Below are positions 44,449 to 53,868 of a stretch of DNA of 64,000 nt, in pieces. The DNA comes from Streptomyces sp. SA15 (GTDB lineage: Bacteria > Actinomycetota > Actinomycetes > Streptomycetales > Streptomycetaceae): positions 1-64,000 of the forward strand of contig NZ_NTGE01000040.1 of the NCBI RefSeq assembly GCF_002291145.1, written 5' to 3'. Each line of letters opens with the position of its first letter. Position 1 is the first letter of the stretch. The notes under the pieces are model-generated. The model ran no database searches and had not been told where the DNA came from. It saw only the letters and a list, made by a program, of their open reading frames with translations. The translations under genes were made by a program, and so were the position numbers.

Positions 44449-46635
44449 TCAGCCGTTGCGCTTCCAGCGCGGCTTGTCGTCACGGCGGCCGAAGGAGCCG
44501 GTGCCGGTACCGGTGCCGGTGCCCGTGCCGCGGTGGTCGTCACGGCGGCCGGAGGGGCGGTCGTGGCCGGCGGAGCGGAAGCCGGGGCGGTCGCCCTGGC
44601 GGTCGCGGTTGAACGGGCGGTCGCTGCCACGGTGGCCGCCACGCTCGTCACGACGCTCGAAGGGACGGGCCGGACGGTCGTCGCGGCGGAATCCGCCACC
44701 ACGGTTGTCGTCCCGACGCTCGAAGGACCGGCCACCGCCACGGTTGTCGTCACGGCGCTCGAAGCCACCGCGGTCGTCACGGCGCTCGAAGCCACCGCGG
44801 TCGTCACGACGCTCGAACGAACGCCCGCCGCCACGGTTGTCGTCCCGACGGTCGTCCCGGCGGAATCCGCCACCACGGTTGTCGTCCCGACGCTCGAAGG
44901 AACGCCCGCCACCGCGGTTGTCGTCCCGGCGCTCGAAGGAACGGCCACCGCGGTCATTCCGGTCACCGCGGTCGTCGCGGCGGAATCCGCCACCACGGTT
45001 GTCGTCGCGACGCTCGAAGGAACGCCCGCCACCGCGGTTGTCGTCCCGGCGCTCGAAGGAACGGCCACCGCGGTCGTCACGACGGTCGTCCCGACGGAAG
45101 CCACGGTCGTTGTCGCGACGCTCGTACGAACGCCCGCCACGGTCGTCCCGGTCCGCCTTGTCGACGTCCTGCGCCGCCGGCTGCTCGGGGACGGAGATCT
45201 CCGCGGCCGCGACCGCGACCTGTGCCTCGGCCACCGCGGCCTCGGGGTCCTCGCCCCGCTCACGGGCGGCCCGGGCGACCAGCCGGTCGGCCTCCTCGCG
45301 CAGCTCGGCGGCGCGGCGCTGCGCCCGCTCCAGCTGCTTGGTGAGGTGGGCGACCTCGCGCTCGGCCTGCTGGGCCGCGTTGCCCGCGGACTCCGCCTGG
45401 ACCTCGGTCATCGACCGGGCGCCGGTGATGTCGGCGACCTCGGGCTCGAAGGCCGTACCGGAGTTGATGATGTGACGGGAGGCGTCGACGCCCGCGTCCT
45501 CCATCAGCCGGAAGATCTGGCGGCGCTGGTGCGGCAGCGACAGGGAGACGACGGTGCCGGAGCGGCCCGCGCGAGCGGTGCGCCCGGAACGGTGCAGGTA
45601 GTCCTTGTGGTCACCGGCGGGGTCCACGTTCAGCACCAGGTCGATGCCGTCGACGTGGATACCGCGAGCGGCGACGTCGGTCGCGACGAGCGCGTTGACG
45701 TAGCCCTCCTTGAAGTCGGCCAGCGTCCGCGTCCGCGCGCCCTGCGTCATGCCGCCGTGCAGCGCGTCGGCCTTCACCCCGGCGTCGCGCAGCTGCTCGG
45801 CGATACGGTCGGCGCCCAGCTGCGTACGGACGAAGATGATCGTGCGGCCCTTGCGGGAGGCGATCGCGGCGGTGACCGGCGCCTTGTCCTTGGGCTTCAC
45901 GATCAGGATGTGGTGCGACATGGTCGTGACGGCGCCCTGGGCGGCGTCGACCTCGTGCAGGACCGGGTCCTTGAGGTACCGGTCGACGAGGGTCTTGATC
46001 TCGTTCTCCATGGTCGCGGAGAACAGCATCCGCTGACCGCCCGGCGGGACCTGGTCCAGCAGCTCGGTGACCTCGGGCAGGAAGCCCAGGTCGGACATCT
46101 GGTCGGCCTCGTCGAGGACGGCGACCTCGACGTTCTCCAGGGAGCAGGCGCCGCGGTTGATGATGTCCCGCAGCCGGCCCGGGGTGGCGACGAGCACGTC
46201 GACGCCGCGCTCCAGGGCGTAGATCTGGTTGCCCATGGACGTACCGCCGCACACGACCTTCATCTTCAGGCCGAGCTGGTCGCCGTAGGGCTGCAGCGCG
46301 TCCGCGACCTGCATCGCGAGTTCGCGGGTGGGGGTGAGGATGACGGCGCGCGGCTTGTGCTTCTCGGTGCGGCCGCCGGCCAGGCGGGCCAGGGTCGGCA
46401 GACCGAAGGAGAGGGTCTTGCCGGAGCCGGTGCGGCCACGGCCGAGGATGTCCTTGCCGGCCAGGGCGTCCGGGATGGTCGCGGCCTGGATCGGGAAGGG
46501 GGTGGTCACGCCGTTCTGGGCCAGCTTGCGCACGACCCCTTCGGGGAGGCCGAGGTCCGCGAAGGTGACCTCGGGAACGTCCTCGGCGGCCTCGTTCTCG
46601 GGCACGACGACGTGATCAGTACTGGAAATGGACAT
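44449..46635 (-). CDS. DEAD-box RNA helicase with RGG-like C-terminal repeats
   Basis: A 728-residue helicase from MSISSTDHVVV. All core motifs are present: the Q-motif region, GRGRTGSGKT (I), PTRELAMQ (Ia), VLDEADQM (II), SAT (III), and HRSGRTARAG (VI). Residues about 440-510 form a coiled region. The last 220 residues are a low-complexity array of (R/G)SFERRDDNRGG units that should bind RNA and promote condensation. It unwinds RNA duplexes, typically in ribosome assembly or cold response. Confidence 0.92.
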   Translation of the reverse strand: MSISSTDHVVVPENEAAEDVPEVTFADLGLPEGVVRKLAQNGVTTPFPIQAATIPDALAGKDILGRGRTGSGKTLSFGLPTLARLAGGRTEKHKPRAVILTPTRELAMQVADALQPYGDQLGLKMKVVCGGTSMGNQIYALERGVDVLVATPGRLRDIINRGACSLENVEVAVLDEADQMSDLGFLPEVTELLDQVPPGGQRMLFSATMENEIKTLVDRYLKDPVLHEVDAAQGAVTTMSHHILIVKPKDKAPVTAAIASRKGRTIIFVRTQLGADRIAEQLRDAGVKADALHGGMTQGARTRTLADFKEGYVNALVATDVAARGIHVDGIDLVLNVDPAGDHKDYLHRSGRTARAGRSGTVVSLSLPHQRRQIFRLMEDAGVDASRHIINSGTAFEPEVADITGARSMTEVQAESAGNAAQQAEREVAHLTKQLERAQRRAAELREEADRLVARAARERGEDPEAAVAEAQVAVAAAEISVPEQPAAQDVDKADRDDRGGRSYERRDNDRGFRRDDRRDDRGGRSFERRDDNRGGGRSFERRDDNRGGGFRRDDRGDRNDRGGRSFERRDDNRGGGRSFERRDDNRGGGFRRDDRRDDNRGGGRSFERRDDRGGFERRDDRGGFERRDDNRGGGRSFERRDDNRGGGFRRDDRPARPFERRDERGGHRGSDRPFNRDRQGDRPGFRSAGHDRPSGRRDDHRGTGTGTGTGTGSFGRRDDKPRWKRNG
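44640..45145 (-). repeat. Coding tandem repeats in helicase tail
   Basis: About a dozen imperfect units of 27-45 bp encode RSFERRDDNRGGG or GFRRDDR. The high DNA identity between units points to recent expansion and a length-polymorphic region. Confidence 0.85.
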
Positions 46636-46855
46636 GCGTATGCGAAACCTTCCGGAGTCTCGTCGGCACGCGCCCGTCAACTCCGTGATTCGCATTACGA
46701 CCGCCTCTATGCGGTCCGCCACGGCAAGGGAGAGTACGCGCCACACGGCGCGCTCTGCGTTGGCGCCGGGCAAGATGGGATCAAACGATCTACCACCATA
46801 CGCACCCCCCACCCCCGATGGCAAACCGAGCCTCATGGCCGCAGGTCAGCGGAGT

Positions 46856-47383
46856 TCACGCGGGTGATCCCGCCTCCGGCGCCGGCTCCCGTTGCTCCAA
46901 TTGCGGGCCCGGGGGCTCGTGTGCCGACGAGGACGGCTCGGCGACCGTCGGTGTCGGCGTCGGGGACGCCGGCGGTTCGTTCGTCGGCGTCGGCGTCGGC
47001 TCGGCCGTGCGGGTGGGAGTGGGCGGCGCCTTGGTCGGCGACGGCGCCCCCGGCCTGTCCGGCTTCTGCGGCTTGCCGCCCCCGGCAGAGGCGGACGCGC
47101 TGGGCCGGGCCGACGGGGAGGCCGACGGCTTCGCCGACTCCCCCTTGCCCTTCTTGTGCTTGCCGTGCCCGCGCTTGCCGTCCCCGGCCGCCGCGTCGAT
47201 CCCGGAGCCGCCGCCCGGCACCGCCGCCCCGCCGTCGGGCGCCTCGCCGCCCCGCTGACCGGCGGAGTGCGACGGCTTCGCGCTTCCCCCGGCGTCGTCG
47301 TCGCCCACGCTCATGCAGCCGGCGGCAGCGGCGACGGCCATGACCGTGGCGGCCAGACGGACGGGTACGTACAAGGGGCGCAC
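46856..47383 (-). CDS. Lipoprotein, Pro/Ser-rich
   Basis: A 175-residue lipoprotein from GTG 47383 with GGAGG upstream. The signal peptide ends at a lipobox AAAGC (Cys23). The mature part is low-complexity: Gly/Asp, Lys (KRGHGKHKKGKGE), Ser-Ala-Pro and PTPTPT stretches, with no folded domain visible. It is probably a surface-exposed cell-wall-associated protein. Confidence 0.75.
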   Translation of the reverse strand: MRPLYVPVRLAATVMAVAAAAGCMSVGDDDAGGSAKPSHSAGQRGGEAPDGGAAVPGGGSGIDAAAGDGKRGHGKHKKGKGESAKPSASPSARPSASASAGGGKPQKPDRPGAPSPTKAPPTPTRTAEPTPTPTNEPPASPTPTPTVAEPSSSAHEPPGPQLEQREPAPEAGSPA

Positions 47384-47471
47384 GAGCAGCCACCTCCGGG
47401 GGATGGTGAAGGAGTCAACTTCTTCAACTCCCCCCGCCCACAAGAGGACACGCGCCCCGTTCCGCGGCCGC

Positions 47472-47822
47472 TCAGCCGTATCCGAGGGCGTGCAACCGCG
47501 CGTCGTCGATCCCGAAATGGTGGGCGATCTCATGCACCACGGTCACCTCCGTCTCCTCGACGACCTCCTCCCGCGACGCGCACATCCTCAGCGTCGGCCC
47601 CCGGTAGATCGTGATCCGGTCCGGCAGCACCCCGGCGTACCACTCGCCCCGATCGGTCAGCGGAGTCCCCTCGTACAGTCCGAGCAACTCGGGATCGTCC
47701 GTCGGGGGCTCGTCCTCGACGAACACCGCGACGTTGTCCATCAGCCGGGTCAACTCCGGCGGAATACGGTCCAACGCCTCGGCGACCAGTTCCTCGAACT
47801 CCTCGCGCGTCATCTCCAGCAC
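47472..47822 (-). CDS. Small zincin-like metallopeptidase family protein
   Basis: A 116-residue protein beginning MLEMTREEFEELVAEAL (a start at 47813 is possible). The zinc motif HEIAHHFGID near residue 97 marks the small zincin-like metallopeptidase family (formerly DUF1025). It is cytoplasmic and its substrate is unknown. It is divergent from the metallophosphoesterase gene. Confidence 0.85.
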   Translation of the reverse strand: MLEMTREEFEELVAEALDRIPPELTRLMDNVAVFVEDEPPTDDPELLGLYEGTPLTDRGEWYAGVLPDRITIYRGPTLRMCASREEVVEETEVTVVHEIAHHFGIDDARLHALGYG

Positions 47823-47907
47823 AGGCCCATTGTCCGGTACGAATCAGCCGTACGAGAGTCATGAGCACGCCCGCATATCCGCACCCGGACTTGGGCATAC
47901 GGGACCA

Positions 47908-49572
47908 ATGGCCCGCGTCCCCGTCGCCGCTCGGAGCATCGTGAACCGCATCCGCAGGACCCCACGTGCCCTCGCGCGCCACTACCGCACGCGCCGCCCC
48001 CACCCGACCGTCGAACTCGTCCCCCAGCCGCACCCCTGGACCCGCGCCCTCGGTCTCGTCACCGTCGTCGTCGTGGGCGCCTGGCTGGGTCTGCTGATCG
48101 TCGGCAACGTGCGGACCCCGGTCGGCCCCATGAACACGACGATGACCCTGCGTCCGTCGCTCACCGGCGGCACGAAGATCAACGTCTCGCCGCTCGGCGC
48201 GCTGCAACTGGACAGCCACGTCGCCCCCGTCCGCCTGGACGTCAACGTCGACCAGCTCGACCCGGTCCGCGCCCAGGCCCTGGTCGACCACCCCGAACGC
48301 CTCTCCGGCCTCCAGGACGAGGTCAGCCAGGACGTCGGACACGGCACCCTCGACCTGGCGCTGCGCTCCTGCGTGGCCGTCGTGTCGGGCGCCACGGCCC
48401 TCGGCCTCGCGGTCTACCGCCGCCCCCGCCAGGCCCTCGCGGCCGGCGGCCTGGCGCTCACCCTCCTGGCCGCCTCAGGAGGAACCGCGTTCGCGACCTG
48501 GAACCCCGAATCGGTCCTGGAGCCGAAGTTCTCCGGCCTGCTCTCCTCCGCGCCGTCCCTCGTCGGCAACGCGCGCAGCATCGTCACCGAATTCGACGTC
48601 TACCAGAAGGAGTTGGCGCGCCTGGTGACGAACGTGACGAAGCTGTACGACGCCACCTCCACGCTCCCCGCCTACGCGCCCGACCCGACCACCATCCGCG
48701 TCCTGCACGTCTCCGACATCCACCTCAACCCGGCGAGCTGGAAGATCATCGCCTCGCTGGTGGACCAGTACAAGGTGAACGTGATCGTCGACTCCGGCGA
48801 CACCATGGACCACGGCTCGGCGGCGGAGAACGGCTTCCTGGACCCGATCGAGGACCTCGGCGCCCCGTACGTCTGGGTCCGCGGCAACCACGACTCCATG
48901 ACGACCCAGCGCTACCTGGAAGGCCTGAAGAACGTCCACGTCCTGGACGACGGCCGGGCCCGGACGGTCGCGGGCCTGCGCTTCGCGGGCATCGGCGACC
49001 CCCAGTTCACCCCCGACCGCACGAACAAGCCCGGAGCCGAGCAGTCCCAGGAGCTGGCCGGCGCCCGCCTGGCCTCCGCCCTGCACGACCAGCGCACGTC
49101 CGGCACCTCCGTCGACATCGCCGTCGCCCACGAACCGTCGGCGGCCCGCGAGGTGGACGGCGAGGTCCCCCTGGTGCTGGCCGGCCACCTCCACCACAAC
49201 GAGATGGAGATCCTGAAGTACGGCACCCGCCTGCGCATCGAGGGCTCGACGGGCGGCAGCGGCCTGCGCGCGATCGAGGGCAAGTACCCCGACCCCATCG
49301 AGGCGTCGATCCTCTACATGGACCGCGACACCCGCCGCCTCCAGGCCTGGGACGAGATCAAACTGGGCGGCCTGGGCCTGACGACGGCGGAGGTCAGCCG
49401 CCACCTCCCGGAGGAGAACCAGCCCGGAGCCACCCCCTCGCCCTCACCCAGCTCCCCCACCCCGTCTCCGACTGCGCCGTCGCCCACCACCCCGTCGCCC
49501 ACCACCCCGTCGCCCACCACCCCGTCTCCGACCGCCCCATCTCCGACTGCCCCATCTCCGACTGCCCCGTAA
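47908..49572 (+). CDS. Membrane-anchored metallophosphoesterase
   Basis: A 554-residue protein with an N-terminal helix (about 55-78), a second hydrophobic hairpin (about 150-195) and a C-terminal calcineurin-like phosphoesterase domain. The metal ligands are in HVSDIHLNP, DSGDTMDHG, VRGNHDSM, VAHEPS and AGHLHHNEM. A tail of repeated Pro-Ser-Pro-Thr (49430-49572, 15-bp units) ends the protein. The active site probably faces the outside. The substrate is unknown. The gene ends 80 bp before tRNA-Glu. Confidence 0.9.
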   Translation: MARVPVAARSIVNRIRRTPRALARHYRTRRPHPTVELVPQPHPWTRALGLVTVVVVGAWLGLLIVGNVRTPVGPMNTTMTLRPSLTGGTKINVSPLGALQLDSHVAPVRLDVNVDQLDPVRAQALVDHPERLSGLQDEVSQDVGHGTLDLALRSCVAVVSGATALGLAVYRRPRQALAAGGLALTLLAASGGTAFATWNPESVLEPKFSGLLSSAPSLVGNARSIVTEFDVYQKELARLVTNVTKLYDATSTLPAYAPDPTTIRVLHVSDIHLNPASWKIIASLVDQYKVNVIVDSGDTMDHGSAAENGFLDPIEDLGAPYVWVRGNHDSMTTQRYLEGLKNVHVLDDGRARTVAGLRFAGIGDPQFTPDRTNKPGAEQSQELAGARLASALHDQRTSGTSVDIAVAHEPSAAREVDGEVPLVLAGHLHHNEMEILKYGTRLRIEGSTGGSGLRAIEGKYPDPIEASILYMDRDTRRLQAWDEIKLGGLGLTTAEVSRHLPEENQPGATPSPSPSSPTPSPTAPSPTTPSPTTPSPTTPSPTAPSPTAPSPTAP

Positions 49573-49652
49573 ACCGTTTTGGCGATACCTCCTGCCATCC
49601 CATATGCTTCTCACGTCCCCGACGCGCCGCGAGGCGCCCAGGCGGGCCGATA

Positions 49653-49725
49653 GCCCTCATCGTCTAGCGGCCTAGGACGCCGCCCTTTCAAGGCGGTAGC
49701 ACGGGTTCGAATCCCGTTGGGGGCA
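49653..49725 (+). tRNA. tRNA-Glu (UUC anticodon)
   Basis: A 73-nt cloverleaf with anticodon TTC in CGCCCTTTCAAGGCG, T-arm GGTTCGAATCC and acceptor stem GCCCTCA/TGGGGGC. No CCA is encoded. Its 3' end lies 4 nt from the stop of the first accessory gene. Confidence 0.93.
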
Positions 49726-49729
49726 CAGC

Positions 49730-51247
49730 TCATTCATGTGTTGCGCCGAGCAGTCGGCGCAACCGCGGGGTACCGAGCGCGACCGCCGTACCCACCGCGA
49801 GGACGGAAGCTCCCAGCAGCAGGAAGTACGTCGCCAGGGGCAGCACCGCGGTCAGCCGGAACAACTGGCCTCCCACCACCACGCCCACGGCGCCGAACAG
49901 CCCGTTCACCGCGAGCAGACGGCTGGTGCTGCCGGGGGGCGCGACCGTGGCGGCCAGCGCCAGACCGGCCGGAGCGAGCGCGATCTCGCCACAGGAGTAG
50001 AGCAGGTAGACCAGCAGCAGCCAGTACGGGCCCACCGGGCCGTGCTCGGCGAGCCGGGCCGCGACGGCCATCAGCACGAAGCTCAGCCCCGCTGTGATCA
50101 GCGCCCCCGCGAACTTGACGGGCACGTCGGCCCGCGGCCCGGCGCGCAGCCACAGGCGGGCGAAGAGCGGGGCGACCAGCAGGACGAACAGCGGGTGCAC
50201 GGACTGGAACCAGCTGGCGGGGACCTCGAATCCGAGCAGGTCCCGGTCGGTGTGACGCTCGGCGAAGAGGCTGAGCACCGAGCCGCTCTGCGCGAAGATC
50301 ATCCAGAACGCGGCCGAGGACGCCATCAACGCGGTGAATCCCGCGAGCCGACGCCGGTGCGCCTCCCCCGGCGCGCCGGCCCGGCACAGTGAGCGCAGGT
50401 ACCAGAACGGCAGGGTGACCGTGGTCAGGCCGAGGACGGCGAGCACCGCGGGCAGTGGCAGCAGTCCGAGGGACGCCGGGGCCACCAGCAGCGCGGCCAC
50501 CGCTCCCGTGGCCCACGCCGCGCGTCTGAGCATCGCGGCGGCCTCGGAGTGCGGCACCGGGCGGGACGGACGCGCGCCCACGTCCCCGTACCTGCGCCGG
50601 CCTAGGGCGAACTGGACAAGCCCCGCCGTCATACCGAAGGCGGCCGCGGCGAAGCCCAGGTGCCAGGCGACGCGCTCGGCCAGCAGCCCGGTGACGACGG
50701 GGGCGACGAGCGCGCTGACCTGGATGCACATGTAGAAGAGCGAGAAGGCCGCCTCGCGGCGGCCCGCGCCGTCCCCGCTGACCCCCGCGACCATGGCCGC
50801 CATGGCCGGCTTGACCAGGCCGGTGCCCGCGACGACCAGCAGCAGCCCGGCGTAGAGCGTGCCCGGCACCGGCACCGCGAGGACCGCGTGACCGCAGGTG
50901 ATGAGCGCACCGCCGAGCAGTACCGCCCGGCGCGCGCCCAGCACCCGGTCGGCGAGCCAGCCGCCGGGCAGCCCGGCCATGAAGCTGAGTGACATGTACG
51001 CCGCGAAGACCGCGGTGGCCGTCGGCGGGGCCATGCCCAGGCCGCCGCGGGCCTCGGAGGCGGTCAGGTAGAGGACCAGGATCGCCGCCATGCCGAAGAA
51101 GCTGAACCGCTCCCACAGGTCGACCGCGAGCAGGGTGCCGAAGCCGGGCCTGCGGCCGGCCGCCGCCCCTGCCGGTGCGGCGGGGGCGGCGGAGGCGGCA
51201 GTCGGCGAGGACTCCGGCGTGGTGAGGGAGGAGTCCACCGGGGTCAC
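49730..51247 (-). CDS. POT/PTR-family (MFS) transporter of the PKS cluster
   Basis: A 505-residue, roughly 12-14-helix transporter starting at GTG 51247, which overlaps the methyltransferase stop (GTGA). POT features are visible: LLAVDLWERFSFFGMAAILVL in helix 1 and GTGLVKPAMAAMVAG in the second PTR signature. Proton-coupled oligopeptide family members in antibiotic clusters can export or import products or precursors. As the last gene of the PKS operon it is the likely export or resistance gene. Its stop lies 4 nt after tRNA-Glu. Confidence 0.85.
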   Translation of the reverse strand: MTPVDSSLTTPESSPTAASAAPAAPAGAAAGRRPGFGTLLAVDLWERFSFFGMAAILVLYLTASEARGGLGMAPPTATAVFAAYMSLSFMAGLPGGWLADRVLGARRAVLLGGALITCGHAVLAVPVPGTLYAGLLLVVAGTGLVKPAMAAMVAGVSGDGAGRREAAFSLFYMCIQVSALVAPVVTGLLAERVAWHLGFAAAAFGMTAGLVQFALGRRRYGDVGARPSRPVPHSEAAAMLRRAAWATGAVAALLVAPASLGLLPLPAVLAVLGLTTVTLPFWYLRSLCRAGAPGEAHRRRLAGFTALMASSAAFWMIFAQSGSVLSLFAERHTDRDLLGFEVPASWFQSVHPLFVLLVAPLFARLWLRAGPRADVPVKFAGALITAGLSFVLMAVAARLAEHGPVGPYWLLLVYLLYSCGEIALAPAGLALAATVAPPGSTSRLLAVNGLFGAVGVVVGGQLFRLTAVLPLATYFLLLGASVLAVGTAVALGTPRLRRLLGATHE

Positions 51248-52062
51248 CGAGCCGGTTTGAACGCCACTCCGGCCAGCATCGCGAGTTCCGCGTCCGGGGT
51301 CTCGGCCGGTTCGGGACGCCACAGCGGGGCACGGACCACGCCGGGGTCCACCAGCTCGAAGTCCTCGAACAGCGCGGCGAGTTCCCGGTTGTCGCGCCAG
51401 ATCACCTGGCTCACCGCGCCCCGGTACTGCTCGGCGGCCTCCGGTGCGGCCCGCGGCACCTCCTCCGCGCCGGCGTGCGAGATCACCAGAGCGCTGCCCG
51501 GCGCGAGCCCCTCGGTGTACTGCCGGACCAGGGCGAGCGGGTCGTCGCCGTCCGGCACGAAGTGCAGTACGGCGGCGAGGATCAGCGCGACCGGCTGCCC
51601 GAAGTCGATCAGCCGGCGGGTGTCCTCCGCGTCCAGGATCTCCCGGGCCTTGTACAGGTCGCCCTGAAAGACGGCCGCTCTGGGTTCGTCGGCCAGCAGC
51701 GCCCGGCCGTGCGCGACGGCCACCGGATCGATGTCGACGTAGACGACCTTGCTGTCCGGGTGCGCGGCGAGGGCCACGTCGTGCACGTTGCCCTCCGCCG
51801 GGATCCCGGAGCCGATGTCCAGGAACTGCCGTATGCCGAGCGCCGACAGTTCCCGTACCGCGCGGCGCAGGAAGGCGCGGTTGGCCCTGAGGGTGGCGGG
51901 GAGGTCCGGGTTGCCCGCCGCGACCTTGCGGGCGAGTTCCCGGTCCGCCGGGAAGTTGTGGGTGCCGCCGATCCAGTAGTCGTACACCCGGGCGATGCTC
52001 GGGGTGTCGATGTCGACCTCCGGCGGTGCCCAGGCGGGGCGTTCGGTGCCGTGACGTTCCAC
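51244..52062 (-). CDS. SAV2177/DUF574-type SAM-dependent methyltransferase
   Basis: A 272-residue protein from GTG 52062 (VERHGTERPAW), chosen because GGAGGAG precedes it; in-frame ATGs farther up lack this. Hallmarks are PSIARVYDYWIGGTHNF near the N-terminus and the SAM motif FLDIGSGIPAEGNVHDVA. This family is very common in Streptomyces and often annotated as a methyltransferase without a known substrate. Cluster position allows a tailoring role, but it could be bystander metabolism. Confidence 0.85.
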   Translation of the reverse strand: MERHGTERPAWAPPEVDIDTPSIARVYDYWIGGTHNFPADRELARKVAAGNPDLPATLRANRAFLRRAVRELSALGIRQFLDIGSGIPAEGNVHDVALAAHPDSKVVYVDIDPVAVAHGRALLADEPRAAVFQGDLYKAREILDAEDTRRLIDFGQPVALILAAVLHFVPDGDDPLALVRQYTEGLAPGSALVISHAGAEEVPRAAPEAAEQYRGAVSQVIWRDNRELAALFEDFELVDPGVVRAPLWRPEPAETPDAELAMLAGVAFKPAR

Positions 52063-52120
52063 GGGTGGCTCCTCCAGTCGATGCGGTTCCATGCGGTTCA
52101 ATGCGGCGGGGGCTGGTCTG

Positions 52121-53368
52121 TTACGCCGTGGACACCGGGAGTTCCTCCAGGCCGCGCATCATCAGGCTGCTGCGCCAGCGCAGTTCGCCCTCGTCCACGG
52201 CGAGCCGCAGCCCGGGGAAGCGTGCGAAGAGCCTGCTGATGACGATCTGCCCTTCGAGCCGGGCGAGCGGGGCGCCCAGACAGTGGTGGATGCCGTGGCC
52301 GAAGGCGACGGAGGCGCTGTGGGCGCGGGTGATGTCCAGCCGGTCCGGGTCGGGGTAGCGGGCCGGGTCGCGGCCGGCGGCACCGAGCGAGATGGTCACG
52401 AACTCGCCCTCGGGGATGACCACGGAACCGACCTCGACGGGCTCGGTGGTGAAGCGCCAGGTGGCGTTGGTGACCGGACCGTCGTAGCGGAGGAACTCCT
52501 CGACGGCCGCGGGCCACAGCGCGTCGTCCGCCGTGAGCTGCTCGCGCACCTCGGGGTGGGTGAGCAGGGCGAGCGTGCCGTTGCCGATGAGGTTGACCGT
52601 GGTCTCGTGGCCGGCCACCAGCAGCAGGAACGCCATGGCGATCAGCTCGTCGGACGACAACTGGTCGCCCGCGTCCTGGGCGTGGACGAGGTCAGTGAGC
52701 ATGTCGTCGGCCGGTTCGGCGCGCTTGGCCTCGATCAGCGCCTTCAGGTAGGCGATCATCGACGCGCTGGCCTCGCGCACCTCGTCGGTGCCCGCACCGG
52801 AGACGAGCAGGTTGGACCAGCGGCGGAAGGCGGCCCGGTCGTCCGGGGGCACGCCGAGCAGCCAGCAGATGACCGTGAACGGCACCGGGAAGGCCAGGGC
52901 CTCCATGAGGTCCGGCCTGTCGTGGCCGGCCATGGCGTCCAGGAGTTCGTCGGTGAGTCCGGTGACGCGGGGCCGCAGGGACTCCACGCGGCGTGCGGTG
53001 AAGGCCCGGCCGACGAGGCGGCGCAGCCGGGTGTGGTCCGGCGGGTCGCTGTCGAGCATGTGCACGCTGAGCACGTGCGGGAACTGGCTGCGCTCCCCCG
53101 ACTCCGCGAGGAACGCGCGCTGTTTTTCCGGGTCGGCGAAGTTGCGCGGGATGAGGTCCTTGCCGACCCGCATGTCCTTGCTCAGCCGGGGATCGGCGAG
53201 CAGCGCCCTGGCGTGCTCGTAGCCGGTGACCAGCCAGGTGCGCAGTCCGTTCGGCGTCATCACGGGCACGGCGGGCGCGGTCTCCCGCAGCCGGGCCAGC
53301 GCCTCGTGCGGGTCCTGGTGGAAGGTGGACGTGAACAGGTCGGCCGGCGGGGCGTCGGTGCTTGCCAT
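52121..53368 (-). CDS. Cytochrome P450 (tailoring oxidase)
   Basis: A 415-residue class I bacterial P450. The I-helix motif is LLVAGHETTVNL, the K-helix is EEFLRYDGP, and the heme-binding loop is FGHGIHHCLGAPLARLE with the Cys ligand near residue 355. It resembles actinobacterial CYP105/CYP107-type hydroxylases. It probably hydroxylates or oxidatively rearranges the polyketide scaffold; ferredoxin partners are not in the window. Confidence 0.92.
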   Translation of the reverse strand: MASTDAPPADLFTSTFHQDPHEALARLRETAPAVPVMTPNGLRTWLVTGYEHARALLADPRLSKDMRVGKDLIPRNFADPEKQRAFLAESGERSQFPHVLSVHMLDSDPPDHTRLRRLVGRAFTARRVESLRPRVTGLTDELLDAMAGHDRPDLMEALAFPVPFTVICWLLGVPPDDRAAFRRWSNLLVSGAGTDEVREASASMIAYLKALIEAKRAEPADDMLTDLVHAQDAGDQLSSDELIAMAFLLLVAGHETTVNLIGNGTLALLTHPEVREQLTADDALWPAAVEEFLRYDGPVTNATWRFTTEPVEVGSVVIPEGEFVTISLGAAGRDPARYPDPDRLDITRAHSASVAFGHGIHHCLGAPLARLEGQIVISRLFARFPGLRLAVDEGELRWRSSLMMRGLEELPVSTA

Positions 53369-53370
53369 TC

Positions 53371-53868
53371 TCAGGCTCCTTCCATGACGTCGGCCGCACG
53401 GGTGACGGCCCGGTCTCTCCCGTAGTGGGCGAGCTCCCGGTAGATCTCGAAGGGGCGGTCCCGGCCGGTGTCGCGCAACGGCCGCAGCGGGGCGGTCTGT
53501 TCCTTGTGGGCGGGGCCGCTCTCCCAGGCGGTGAACGCCTCCCAGTCCGACCAGCGGCTCACCACGACATAGGCGCGCCGGTCACCGAGGGCGTGCAGCA
53601 GCTTGTTGCCGAGCAGCCCGGCCGTGCCCGCCATCCGGCGGCTGGCCTCGTGGTACGCCTCCAGCACCCGGTACGGGTCGTCGCACAGGTGGTAGAGCAC
53701 CACCTCGACCGCTCCGGAAGTCGCTTCGGAGACCGGTCCGGATACCGCTTCGGAGGCCGCTTCGGAAACCGGTCCGGATACCGCTTCGGAGGTCGCTTCG
53801 GAAACCGGTCCGGATACCGCTTCGGAGGTCGCTTCGGAAACCGGTCCGGATACCGCTTCGGAGGTCAC
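53371..53868 (-). CDS. ABM-family monooxygenase with N-terminal 12-residue repeats
   Basis: A 165-residue protein from GTG 53868, overlapping the stop of the next upstream gene (GTGA). The C-terminal ABM (antibiotic biosynthesis monooxygenase) fold covers about residues 55-150 (VEVVLYHLCDDPYRVLEAY; YVVVSRWSDWEAFTAW). The first 50 residues are four copies of SEAVSGPVSEAT, absent from ordinary family members. Such cofactor-free enzymes oxidise anthrone- or naphthacenone-type rings to quinones. Confidence 0.82.
   Translation of the reverse strand: MTSEAVSGPVSEATSEAVSGPVSEATSEAVSGPVSEAASEAVSGPVSEATSGAVEVVLYHLCDDPYRVLEAYHEASRRMAGTAGLLGNKLLHALGDRRAYVVVSRWSDWEAFTAWESGPAHKEQTAPLRPLRDTGRDRPFEIYRELAHYGRDRAVTRAADVMEGA
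53720..53863 (-). repeat. Four 36-bp tandem repeats in ABM gene
   Basis: Four head-to-tail units with only one or two differences each encode a 12-residue Ser/Glu/Ala/Val repeat at the protein N-terminus. The identity implies very recent expansion. Confidence 0.93.

Noticed and set aside
42875..45475. An 866-codon + strand frame crossing the FG-GAP gene and the helicase tail
   Set aside because: It spans two well-supported opposite-strand genes and a terminator, and its Ser/Arg repeats are the complement of the helicase RGG repeats.
53720..53863. Regular 36-bp repeats considered as a CRISPR array
   Set aside because: The units are directly adjacent without spacers and lie in frame inside a gene.
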